A stretch of DNA of 64,000 nt from Dendrocalamus latiflorus. Its lineage: Eukaryota > Streptophyta > Magnoliopsida > Poales > Poaceae. Shown piece by piece: positions 19,691-30,345 of the stretch. Position numbers and translations under genes: made by a program. Every line of letters starts with the position of its first letter. Position 1 is the stretch's first letter. The DNA is taken from assembly GCA_017311315.1 (NCBI GenBank), contig CM029672.1, positions 7,420,463 to 7,484,462 of the forward strand. The letters run 5' to 3'. The notes under the pieces are model-generated. The model was not told the origin of the DNA. It saw only the letters and a list, made by a program, of their open reading frames with translations, and searched no databases.

Positions 19691-22600
19691 TTCCAGTCAA
19701 ATTATCTTCTAACTTTCCTTATTAAGTTTATCTTTATCTGATCTCTTGCCTTCCATACCACCCTGTAAGTTCGCACACAGCTGTAGAGGGAGTAGCTGGG
19801 CAGTTGCTCATTTCGGATTCATCGTGCAGCGTGTCTATTGAGCGTGCTCAAGGCAAGTACCTCGCGGTCGTAACCTGTTCTTTCGCATATTACTGTTACA
19901 TGATTACCTGTCACTGGTTACGTAGCATTCGATTGTTGCACTATATTGTTTACCAGTTGTGTGTTGCTCGTAGGATTAATTAAATTCGAACGCGCTGGGC
20001 TAGTTAGTATTGCACACTGGTAGCTGGTATAACGCTCAACTATAGAATTCATGCTTAGTTAAGAATTGAAATAAATGCTTAAATTATGGATAGGGGACGT
20101 ATAAGCATGTTCAAATCTAAGGTTAACCGGTAGTAAACTTATAACATTGGGCAGCCTGTTTTGTCCTGCTTCTACGATTCTTTAATTGTTCCTTATTTAA
20201 TTGTGAGCTTTGCCTGATTAGTTGTAGTACTTTAATCTGACTAATAATCGCTTATCACATAATAAAATTGGATGATTGACAACCCTTGTGTGACTTCCTC
20301 TAGTATTCCCTTTAGGACAGGTTCTAGTACACTATCAATGGATCTTGTTTTCAATCACTTGGTATATCAAATCATGACTTTCCCTTCTCAATCATATCAA
20401 ACCATTATCCTCATAACTTTACTTTAATTCACCTCGATCTTCTAATTACATCACAGTTAATTCACTAAACAAAGAAATGACGGTTACCTGGCCCAGGATT
20501 ACCCACATATAGGGAAGATTTTCACCCAACCTGGTAACGTACGGGAGGCTACACATTCTCGTTACACAGGATATTACACCCCGTCGACGGTTATACAGTC
20601 GAGGACAAGGATGTAGCTAACTATTCTCGTATAATCGGGTATGTGGGATGAGATTGCTGGCGCCTTTGCTATAACTTGTCAACATAACAATTATCCTTAA
20701 TTGCACAGTTTCTACGATATCTGTCTCCTATTTATGTCAGTGTTTCTGGTATCTTATGTTCATTGCCTTTATCCTATATCCATTGTTTGCGTATGATGCT
20801 TGTCCTTTATTTCACTTGGTTTCATTACCTATCTTTACCCATTGTGTTACTACTGTTGTTGGGTACTTGCTGAGATTTTTAAATCTCACGCTTGCTCTTT
20901 CCCTTCTCAGGTAAAAGGCCAGTGAAGAAAGTCCATGTTGCATGATATGTGTAGGGTTTGTTTTGTTATAGATTTATTGAACATTTGGGTCCAGATATAC
21001 TTGCAGAAACCCCAACTGTAGCTGTCATTCATTGTGGACTTGGCTATCTTTATTCTTTGTTGGCTATTGAGATTTAAGTGCAAAACATTTTGCTGTTGAT
21101 TGATGAAGCTTATCTTGGCATTGCAATTAGAAAGAACAATTTTTTGCTATAGTTGTTTAGCTGTGGACAACTTTTGAAATGTGTAAAACTTCATCCCAGT
21201 ATTATCTAGAGCATGTGGTGCAAAGGCTGAAGTAGATGAAGAAAGGGATGGTGTAAGGGGTCAAGATGATGCAGATACTTGCACTACATGCATTGGCATT
21301 CAAGCTGAGTGAAGTTTCTCAAATTTTCTTTTGATGATATGGGATGGGCGATATCCGTACAGCTAAGTGCACATGAGGAACCATACAACGATATTTCAGC
21401 AGCCTCAACTAGGCGATTTCAACTCGCCTCGACTCCATTCAACGACTCAATTTCATACTGAGCGTCGATCCGTGCTCTAACTCGACAACTGTTCCTGCAC
21501 CAGGTTAGCCAGCACCATTGCTCGCGCCACCCGACGCCATGCCCTAACGTCATATTGTGCCATCTCTATCGATGATCTTCTGGCTTAGTCAATCTTTATC
21601 TCCCATTAAGAGACTATGTTGTTAGCTCTACATGTTTTTTTTTATTGAAGGTAGAGTTCATTACAATTCAGTTCATTGTGCCTATTATTGGCGGCATCTA
21701 TGCGGGATTAATCATTAGCGATTTTTTTAACAATCTGTCGTCTACTACGAGTTACCGTGGTAAGAACCGAAGAGACTTGAAAAAAAATCAATGTCATTTG
21801 GTGGGACAACTGATTCACCTCGATAACACCCCTGATGGTACCTACATAATACTAAATGGAGTTTCTTATTCATTAGTGGAGGTTATGATCTAAATATGAG
21901 TTCGAGATAAATGATTTAAAGTGTAAAAAGGAGTTAATTATTTGCATAGATACTACAACGTTTGGTATTGCATGTGTAATACATTCTAGTTGTCGCAGCT
22001 CAATATGAGGGGTGTATTGCAGATATTGTTTCTGCTCCATTGACAGAACAAGAGATACTTTTATCCGGATGTTCTTCTATAGGAGTATTTTTCAATCATA
22101 TCATGAAATTCAGTTACTTTTACAGTCAGTAGTTTGGTGTGCATGATGGTCACACATACAAGTTATTCTTCAATGGGCATTGTTTGCTGAGTTAGTCTAT
22201 GAAATAAGTTCTTCACTATAGTTACTTATCCAGCACCACAGGAAAAGCATATAGAGAAGACTGACCCAGTCTTACTCATTTATTAATTCTATGGACGTTC
22301 AACACACAAGGATCATTGATGTTGAATTATAATTTTGAGGAGATTTGATTTGTTTTGGCTACAGGAGCGAATGCAAGTTATAGGAGCAAATTCATCTCAA
22401 GTTGGTGATTTTTGAGTGTGTGGTCCGAACTTGTCTCAAGGTAGAAATTGTGAAAGTATGATACGAATTCGTATATGTGTCCAAGTGAACACATACGTTG
22501 ACCTTGTTTCGGTTTCGTAATCTCCTAAGACCCTTGTTCTCTAGTCTATATATGTATCCTATAGTCGTACGGTTGAGATACATTGAAGTTTCTTGTATTT

Positions 22601-22840
22601 ATAATATCTCATCATATAGTGATTTTCGTTTTCGTGCATCCGTATTTTTTATTCTCAAGGGTTTTACGTTAAATCCATGTCTTCCACTTATTTGATCATA
22701 TATTTTTTGCCGTGTATTTTAAAACGCCCTGTTTATTTGTGCCCCGTCATCTTCCGCTCCTCCGTTAGTTTGACCGATAGATGGGCTTAAGTGGCACAAT
22801 TAACTTAGTTTACACTTCAATCGGTCATACAGGTCTGCGG
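19691..22840. other. 3-kb spacer without recognised gene, probably old retroelement DNA
   Basis: Contains phrases typical of degenerate LTR/internal retroelement DNA (for example TGCTGAGATTTTTAAATCTCACGCTTGCT with TTCTCAGGTAAA at 20867-20915), but no Gag or Pol motif. The 82-codon frame at 21645-21893 plus (IVPIIGGIYAGLIISDF...) is not recognised. I see no RNA gene. Confidence 0.35.
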
Positions 22841-23560
22841 ACATGCATGTGTTCGCTGCAATTTGCCCAAGTTTTTTGCAAATGTTGCTGCACCAATATA
22901 TAGGTGCGCTCGGGCGTTGTTTCTTGACAGGAAGGCGTTGCAGTGTACTGAGTTGCAAGGAAGGCACTATCATGTTGGTAACCATTGGTCTGCTCGCAAG
23001 TCTAGCGAATTACCGAATTGGCACCGGGGCTGCGGGGCCAGAGGATAGTTTCTCTCGTCGCCTGCTTCTGCCGGCGCGGCCTCGGCCGATCCGAGCTCGT
23101 CCGCAGCATCTCGTAAGTGGCCACGTGGGCGCGCTCTTGCCCCCTGCCTTCCTCGGCGTCGGCCCGCGCGCACAGCTGCACTGCATGTGCGCGCCGGGAG
23201 AAGCCGAATCAGCCGGCCGCGCGTCAGAAAGGAGCGCAAGCACCGCAGCTCAGCTCGAGGCTGGTGCGCTGCGCTCGGCGCTGGGCGGCGTGAAGAAGAA
23301 CCTCATGCCGCGCCCGCCGTTACAACTCCGCCTGGACCTCGCGCAAAACCAGTACGTACGGGCTGCCGTTCACCGCGGGGCCTGCTCCTTCGTTTCCGGG
23401 CTGGGCCGTTTGCAGGGCACGAGAAGGCCGCCTCGGCTGCAAGTCCGGCCCGTATGGAGTTGCCGTGCCCCGTGAGGCCACGTGTCGGCATGCGTCTAGA
23501 AGCAGTTGAGCGAGCGTAAACAGTGGCGTGTTGGCCAGTCGGAGCAGGCCTGCATGGAGC
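22841..23560. other. GC-rich island with long overlapping frames
   Basis: An isolated GC-rich stretch in AT-rich spacer; frames of 60-210 codons are open on both strands. None shows a domain I know. The longest (22843-23475 plus) reads Arg/Ala-rich sequence in the style of GC-driven artefacts. It could be a first exon or captured fragment; no function assigned. Confidence 0.3.
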
Positions 23561-24555
23561 CGGAAGTCTGATGTGGACGATAAAATGTTTCTTCCCATGC
23601 TTACTTGGTCGTCCGAACTTCCTTTCTCCCTGTCGAGCCCAATCCTTATCTTTTTTCTCGAGCTTATAGAGAGGATACTGATGCACTATATTTAGTGATG
23701 GAGTCAGAATTTGATAACGTTCCAGACTCAGTGGTAAATGATTTAAGCTATTTGGACTGGACTATAAAAATATTACTCAGACCGAACTGAATTTATCCAG
23801 ACTGTACACTAGATATTTTTTCACATTCCGAACTGAAGTCTACTCCACCCAGGTATGGCTTCGCCCCGGATTACATTCACATCACATACCGCACGTACAC
23901 ACGATATATGTATGTCCTACTAAATCACACCAAGATCTAGAGCGAAGGTCATATGATACATCCTGAATTTGTTCAGTGCCTTACAAAACACAAGCACTCT
24001 TTTTTTCATCGACGCACCTGCGTATGTGAAAGTGAGCGCGCACATTAAATCTATAATTCAAACACAAGTGAGCCAAACGCTCAACAGCAATCGTAGCCAA
24101 CTGAGCTACACTCCGTCCTCAGAGGGTGTGCGATCCTTATCCAATCGGTCGGTGTGTAATCGTGTACCTGGCCCAATCCTAATTGACGACTCCATCGTCA
24201 TGGGCCTTACACCCCCCACCTGCAAGTTGCAATCAGCTACAAATATGTATGAGATTATATGTGTATGGAGCAGGTTACAGAGGCATTTCATTTCTGCACT
24301 TAGCATTCCATATACAAAATCTTTTATCCAAAATAAATTAGAATAGATTAAAAATAAAATCTTCTTAAGATCAAAGAAATAAGAGCTTTATAATGAAACC
24401 TGTAAGACAAAAAAACTCTAAACTTGCATCCTTCTATCTAAGCAGAAAGACTAAAACACCACGCCTAACTTTTCTTTTTATATCAGGGTTTTGATATGTA
24501 GACTGTGGATGGTTAATGCCTCTAAAAAATGTGGACGGTTGCTGCGCAAGTCTTA
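23561..24555. other. Spacer
   Basis: AT-rich, no gene seen; the 125-codon frame at 23969-24346 is not recognised and lacks any clear motif. Confidence 0.4.
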
Positions 24556-24795
24556 GGGCCTGCTCCAAACAAGTTACAGCCATGCTTTTTGCCCTTTTTA
24601 TTGTAGATTTTTCGCTGTAAATATAATGTAGCGGATGTTAGATTTTTAAGTAAAAAAATAAGAAAAATAAAAAAAATACAGCTACATTTTTGGGACAATG
24701 CAAATAAATAAAGAAAACAAGAAAAAAAAAGCAAAAAAAGGGGGTAAAAAGCCAAAATTAAAAAAATCACAATTTGAAATCGTTTGGACCAAACC
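24556..24795. mobile_element. Tourist-like MITE, 240 bp, upstream of ICL
   Basis: Left end GGGCCTGCTCCAAAC; the right end reverse-complements to GGTTTGGTCCAAACG. Flanked by TTA (24553-24555 and 24796-24798). The interior is rich in A and T homopolymers. It lies about 430 bases from the ICL start codon. Confidence 0.6.
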
Positions 24796-25109
24796 TTAAT
24801 TACCGAAGTTACTGTAGACTGTTTACGCAGACGGATGGCTGGAGGAGTACGTACGCAACCGATCTCAGCTTTTGTGCAACTAGAGCTAACCACTGCTACT
24901 GTCCAAAATGTGCCTGAATCAAGTTTTGTCCTTGTGCGAAACCGATCAAACCCAGGACGCCAGCATCGACGTGGCGACCATAACTCACGGTTGCAGCTCT
25001 CACCTGTACCACAACATGCTAGCTAGATTGCCACGATAAGCATCGAAAGATCGAAGCGAGACGTTAGCATGCGAGAATGGATTGCAGCTTTTGGGACGTC
25101 ACCCCTCCC

Positions 25110-25118
25110 TATATATAC
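25110..25118 (+). promoter_or_regulatory. ICL TATA box
   Basis: CTCCCTATATATACGACGG gives a strong TATATATA about 110 bases before the ICL ATG, at a usual distance for a plant promoter with a short leader. Confidence 0.65.
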
Positions 25119-25225
25119 GACGGGGGTCCAAGGTGAAGCGGCCAAGGCATGCATGCACCTGCACCCCTCATCTTCGAGTGCGTGCCTTGATTTGATTTAC
25201 GTATACCTCTCCTAGTGTTCTAGCC

Positions 25226-27335
25226 ATGGCGTCTCCGTTCTCCGTCCCTTCCTTGGTTAGCCGATCTGATTGTGTGTTGTGATGATACACTTCTAGCTAC
25301 GATCTGATTGGTCATCCTTCCATGATACGTTTCGGTTGAAGATGATGCAGAACGTGTGATATGTATCTTCGTTTTTGTTTTCTGAACGCGTGCAGATAAT
25401 GGAGGAGGAAGGGCGATTCGAGGCGGAGGTGGCCGAGGTGGAGGCGTGGTGGAACACGGAGAGGTTCCGGCTCACCAACCGCCCCTACACCGCCCGTGAC
25501 GTCGTCCTCCTCCGAGGCACGCTCCGCCAGAGCTACGGCTCCGGCGACATGGCCAAGAAGCTCTGGCGCACGCTCAAGGCCCACCAGGCCAACGGCACGG
25601 CCTCCCGCACCTTCGGCGCGCTCGACCCCGTCCAGGTGATTCGTCAGTTTATCCGGTCATCCGCATGGCGAGGCCGGTGGAAGTGTTCCGAGACGGAGTT
25701 TTGACACGTCGTCTTTCGTGCGTGCAGGTGACCATGATGGCGAAGCATCTGGACACCGTCTACGTCTCCGGGTGGCAGTGCTCGTCGACGCACACCTCGA
25801 CGAACGAGCCCGGGCCCGACCTCGCCGACTACCCCTACGACACGGTGCCCAACAAGGTGGAGCACCTCTTCTTCGCGCAGATCTACCACGACCGGAAGCA
25901 GCGCGAGGCGCGCATGTCGATGCCCCGCGCGGAGCGCGCACACGCGCCGTACGTCGACTTCCTCAAGCCCATCATCGCCGACGGAGACACCGGCTTTGGT
26001 GGTGCCACGGCCACCGTCAAGCTGTGCAAGCTCTTCGTCGAGCGCGGGGCCGCCGGGGTCCACCTCGAGGACCAGTCGTCGGTGACCAAGAAGTGCGGCC
26101 ACATGGCGGGGAAGGTGCTCGTCGCCGTCTCGGAGCACGTCAACCGCCTCGTCGCCGCCCGGCTCCAGTTCGACGTCATGGGCGTCGAGACCGTCCTCGT
26201 CGCCCGCACCGACGCCGTCGCCGCAACTCTGATCCAGACCAACGTCGACGCGCGTGACCACCAGTTCATCCTTGGCGCGACGAACCCGCGCCTCAAGAAC
26301 CGGAGCCTCGCGACCGTGCTCTCCGACGCCATGTCGGCGGGCAAGAACGGCAGGGAGCTCCAGGCCATCGAGGACGACTGGCTCGCCACGGCGCAGCTCA
26401 AGACCTTCTCCGACTGCGTCAAGGACGCCATCGCAAGCCTCAACACCACCGACCATGACAAGCAACGCAAGCTCCAAGAATGGACCAGCGCCACTGGCTA
26501 CGACAAGTTCGTGTCCCATGAGCAAGCACGCGACATAGCCGCGAGCCTCGGCGTCACGTCCGTGTTCTGGGACTGGGACTTGCCAAGAACCAGGGAAGGG
26601 TTCTACCGCTTCCAGGGCTCCGTCGCGGCGGCCGTCGTCCGCGGGCGCGCCTTCGCGCCGCATGCCGACGTGCTCTGGATGGAGACGTCGAGCCCCAACA
26701 TCGCCGAGTGCACCGCCTTCGCGGAGGGCGTGAAGGCGGCGTGCCCCGAGACGATGCTGGCCTACAACCTCTCGCCGTCGTTCAACTGGGACGCGTCCGG
26801 CATGACGGACGCCGACATGGTGGCGTTCATCCCGCGCGTGGCCCAGCTCGGGTACGTCTGGCAGTTCATCACGCTCGCCGGGTTCCACGCCGACGCGCTC
26901 GTCACCGACACGTTCGCGCGAGATTTTGCTCGGCGCGGCATGTTGGCGTACGTGGAGAGGATCCAGAGGGAGGAGAGGAGCAATGGAGTGGAGACGTTGG
27001 AGCATCAGAAGTGGTCAGGCGCCAATTTCTATGACAGGGTGCTCAAGACCGTGCAAGGTGGCATCTCCTCAACCGCAGCCATGGGCAAAGGCAAGTTACT
27101 ATCCTTTTCCTATGGTCTTGACATTTTCTTCAGTAAGAATAGTTTGAGTGGTCTGTTAATCTGATAGCCTATATTGCAGAGTTAATTTCTTCATGTTATA
27201 TATTCCTCTTGCTCTTCTAATTAAAAGTGTGGTTGTGTGCTTGTAGGAGTTACTGAAGAACAGTTCAAGGGCTCGTGGACTAGGCCTGTAAGTGAGACTA
27301 GCAGCCAACATGTTCTTGCCAAGTCCAGGATGTGA
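25226..27335 (+). CDS. ICL: Isocitrate lyase (glyoxysomal), intact
   Basis: Exons 25226-25255, 25396-25635, 25728-27090 and 27247-27335 join in phase to 573 residues, the plant ICL length. The enzyme splits isocitrate into glyoxylate and succinate in glyoxysomes, letting seedlings and senescing tissue turn fat into sugar. Visible: N-terminal MASPFSVPSLIMEEEGRF, GWQCSSTHTS, the substrate/metal segment PIIADGDTGFGG, the catalytic KKCGH (residues 211-215, Cys213), LVARTDA, WMETSSPN, YNLSPSFNWD, and the C-terminal peroxisomal signal SRM. The third intron starts GCAAGT rather than GT; the flanking AAAG and the resumed frame (GVTEEQFKGSW) make this a GC-AG intron. Exon 1 codes only ten residues. 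A poly(A)-like AATAAAAA follows at about 27385. Neighbours are unrelated. Confidence 0.97.
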
Positions 27336-28464
27336 TGAGGATTGGGAAACAATAATGATTCAGATGAAAGCTCTAAATAACTGAAAATAATAAAAAGTGG
27401 CATCAGGTTATCAGCTACGTACGGGAACTAGATACTTTACAAACTGGACTATAATTGGCATGCACAATATGGATTGAGTTATGACTGAAAACTGGAATAA
27501 GCAGTTGGGTTTACTGTATTGGCATACATGATTCAACCAATTACCTAGCTATATATGAAGTGAGTTACGACTCAAATTGGAACAATCAGTTGGGTTAACT
27601 GTCTTGATGTGAATCTTCGAGTTTATCAATTGGAAATTGGATATATCAATTGATTTCGAGTACCGTTATGCATATACACTCAATTTTCGAGTTCATCAAT
27701 TTTTTCGTTTACCGAATGGACGGCTCGGTAAGCCTGCCTGTAAATGGGTGTTACTAAAATCTAACAAAAGTCATGATACTTATAGTCTCTTCTGAAATTT
27801 CAGGATACTTTTAGTACCGACATTTCGGTTTCTTGCTGATTGCTCTAATATAATGTAACTCTGTCCTAAGGCATCGGCTTATCCCAGTAAATAGATGTCA
27901 ACAGTGTGTTTTGTTGCAGTGATTTCTCCAGCAACAAACCAACAAGTATGTTTCTAGTATCAACAAGTGTTTTTTGTGGGATGCAACATTTTCTCAGGGT
28001 AGTAGAGTTTTGAGTATTGAGAGCTATAACTGTTCCTTCCTACTTCCCGGTTTTGCTTTCAATAGCAATATATCGGCATACTCAATAGAAATGAGTGTGA
28101 GACCTATTTTCTATAATTATAAAACTAATATGGTTTAGTACTACATTACTAAGAGAAGGTGAAGAAGACAAAGTGGGATTCTTACTATTCTCTAAAAGCT
28201 TTAGACACTTGGCATAAGGCTTTGGCTAAACACATGCGCACATATTCGCGTATTTTTGCGTGGTAAATCGCGTGGCTTACGACACACGCCTGTGCTGTGA
28301 TGTGGTGCGCTACTTGACAGACCAAGTTTACCTTATTTTTGCTAAACCGTGAACCTCTTTTTGTTTGAATGAGATTCGAACGTTTGAATTTGAGATTTTA
28401 TTGTGTATTGATGTTAGGTGGGTAAATGACTGGTTAGTCACGTCAGTACTCACACTTCTCACAT
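27336..28464. other. ICL 3' UTR and spacer
   Basis: AATAATAAAAAG at about 27384-27394 is the likely poly(A) signal. Beyond that, AT-rich sequence with no gene seen. Confidence 0.45.
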
Positions 28465-29085
28465 ACCACTTAAACGAATAAATTATACTTCTTTATCTTT
28501 TTTAATATATTTTAATAATGATTATAAGATACTCCAAAATGAGTTCTATAAACAATTTCATCAAAGTTCACTTTCATAATTCATGTATATACTTATTTTA
28601 CATAGGGAAAAGCGTATATAGCAAGAATAAATGGCTCCAACAAATTTTTTCCAACCATGTTACATTGGAGTATCTTAGAATTAGTATTTAAAATACTAAA
28701 AGTAATAAAAAGATATAAAATATTTATTTAAGTGGTATATTGAAAGTGGAAGTATGTACTCTCAGGAGTATGAAAAGGGCTTACATACTCTCACTTTCAA
28801 TATACCACTTAAACGAATATTTTACATCTCTTTATCACTTTCAGTATTTTTACATACTAATTCTAAGATATTTCAATGTGACTTGGTTGAAAAATTTTCA
28901 TTGGAGCCTTTATTTTTTATATATACACTTTTCCATGTATAAAAGGAGTTGATACACAAATTATGCTATAAAAAGTAGATTTTGATAAAAAAATTTCATG
29001 AAACTCACTTTGAAATATTTTATAATCATTATTAGAGCATACTCAAATAGATAAAGAGGTAAAACAACACTATTAAAGGGGTATA
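28465..29085. mobile_element. Large imperfect fold-back element, about 620 bp
   Basis: Nearly the whole stretch is an inverted repeat. The inner arms (about 28668-28750 and 28792-28880) pair around a 40-base loop (GGTATATTGAAAGTG with CACTTTCAATATACC, AGATATAAAATATTTATTTAAG with CTTAAACGAATATTTTACATC-like sequence). Pairing continues outward through TGGCTCCAA / TTGGAGCC and AGATACTCCAAAATGAG / CTCACTTTGAAATATTTT-type arms. No protein-coding content. A related half-copy is at about 29990-30090. Confidence 0.65.
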
Positions 29086-29502
29086 TATAGAGAGAGAGAA
29101 TATTCAGTGCTAATGTCCATTTGGGTGCTAACATGCTAACAAACACTCAGGACCGTCAGATCCCAGCTGGACGGCCACAATCCAGGTGGGTGGAAACCAC
29201 CGGATGACTTGTATGTATGTATGTATATACGGTAGCGCTATTCTACGCCCATGTATTCTACGCGCAGTTTTGCGTTCCAGCAAATTATCAACCGTTGTTC
29301 GAAAAGTTATCACCGGCTATGTACTGTGAGCATTGACAGTAACTTCACGCGCTACTGATGGTAACTTTATTCAGAAATATTAGTAACTTGTCCACGTATT
29401 CTATACCTACATACTGGTTAGTTCCACGTATTCTATACCTACATACTGGTTAGTAAATCTATTTATATTTGTATGTATATGTGTGCGCGTGCGCATGCGC
29501 GA

Positions 29503-29504
<2 letters not shown>
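29086..29504. other. Spacer between fold-back element and TA tract
   Basis: No gene seen; a short direct repeat (TTCCACGTATTCTATACCTACATACTGGTTAGT, roughly 29391-29455, two copies) is present. Confidence 0.45.

Positions 29505-29557
<53 letters not shown>
29505..29557. repeat. (AT)n microsatellite
   Basis: Uninterrupted AT dinucleotides over about 53 bases. Confidence 0.95.
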
Positions 29558-29559
<2 letters not shown>

Positions 29560-29597
29560 CATACACGTGTATCGGACGGTTCTTGATGTGGTATCTC

Positions 29598-30000
29598 ACA
29601 ACGTAGGGAGTATCTCGCGTAACGAGGAGTATGTACATGTAGTATATGAGTATTTAAGACTATATAGGTGGTATGAACAATTTTTCAGAGATGGTATGTA
29701 CATTTTTTTCAACATACTCCTTTTTATGTACGTATATAAAGATATTTACAAAATACGCTAAAAACTATGGACTCCCTTACAATTTTTTCATATGGTTCAC
29801 ACAACGTAGGGAGTATCTCGCGTAACGAGGAGTATGTACATGTAGTATATGAGTATTTAAGACTATATAGATGGTATGAACAATTTTTCAGAGATGGTAT
29901 ATACATTTTTTTCAACATACTCCTTTTTATGTACGTATATAAAGATATTTACAAAATACGCTAAAAACTATGGACTCCCTTGCAATTTTTTCATGTGATT
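29598..30000. repeat. 203-bp tandem duplication
   Basis: ACAACGTAGGGAGTATCTCG begins at 29598 and again at 29801; the two units are nearly identical through CTATGGACTCCCTT-CAATTTTTTCAT. The equal small frames they contain (SHNVGSISRNEEYV...) are by-products. The near identity means the duplication is recent. Confidence 0.9.
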
Positions 30001-30345
30001 CACATTAGAATATCTTATAATTAGTATATGAGTATACCTAAAGTGATAAAGGAGTATTTCAAGTTTATTTAGGTGGTATATTAGAGGTGGGTGTAATTAC
30101 ACCCGGGTGTAAAAGATATTTTTCCTATATATATATATATATATATATGACACACACATGTGTTCATTGACCAGTTTGGAAGTAATATTAATCAGAAGTT
30201 ATTTTAGGGTTCAGAAGTTAGAAATTGGAAAATCACAGAGTACAGAAAAAAGGCAAGCACAACATCAAGCAACTAAAAGAACTTTAATACACAACATGCA
30301 ACTCTTTGAACGTATGTGGTTACACTAAGGCACACCCATTGCAGT
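30001..30345. other. MITE half-copy, AT tract and 3' flank of the ankyrin gene
   Basis: 30001-30100 resembles the right half of the fold-back family; a short (AT)n follows at 30127-30149. The rest is the 3' flank of the minus-strand ankyrin gene. Confidence 0.5.

Noticed and set aside
22843..23475. 210-codon frame in a GC-rich island
   Set aside because: Arg/Ala-rich with overlapping open frames on both strands; no motif or splice pattern supports it.
25644..27005. 453-codon minus-strand frame across ICL
   Set aside because: Antisense shadow of the large ICL exon; the sequence is Val/Arg/His-rich with no domain.
28668..28880. Possible miRNA precursor in the fold-back
   Set aside because: Arms are much longer than a typical pre-miRNA and there is no evidence of a processed duplex; better treated as a fold-back transposon.
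29483..29964. Two frames with repeated SHNVGSISRNEEYV
   Set aside because: Products of an AT microsatellite and the 203-bp tandem duplication, not conserved genes.
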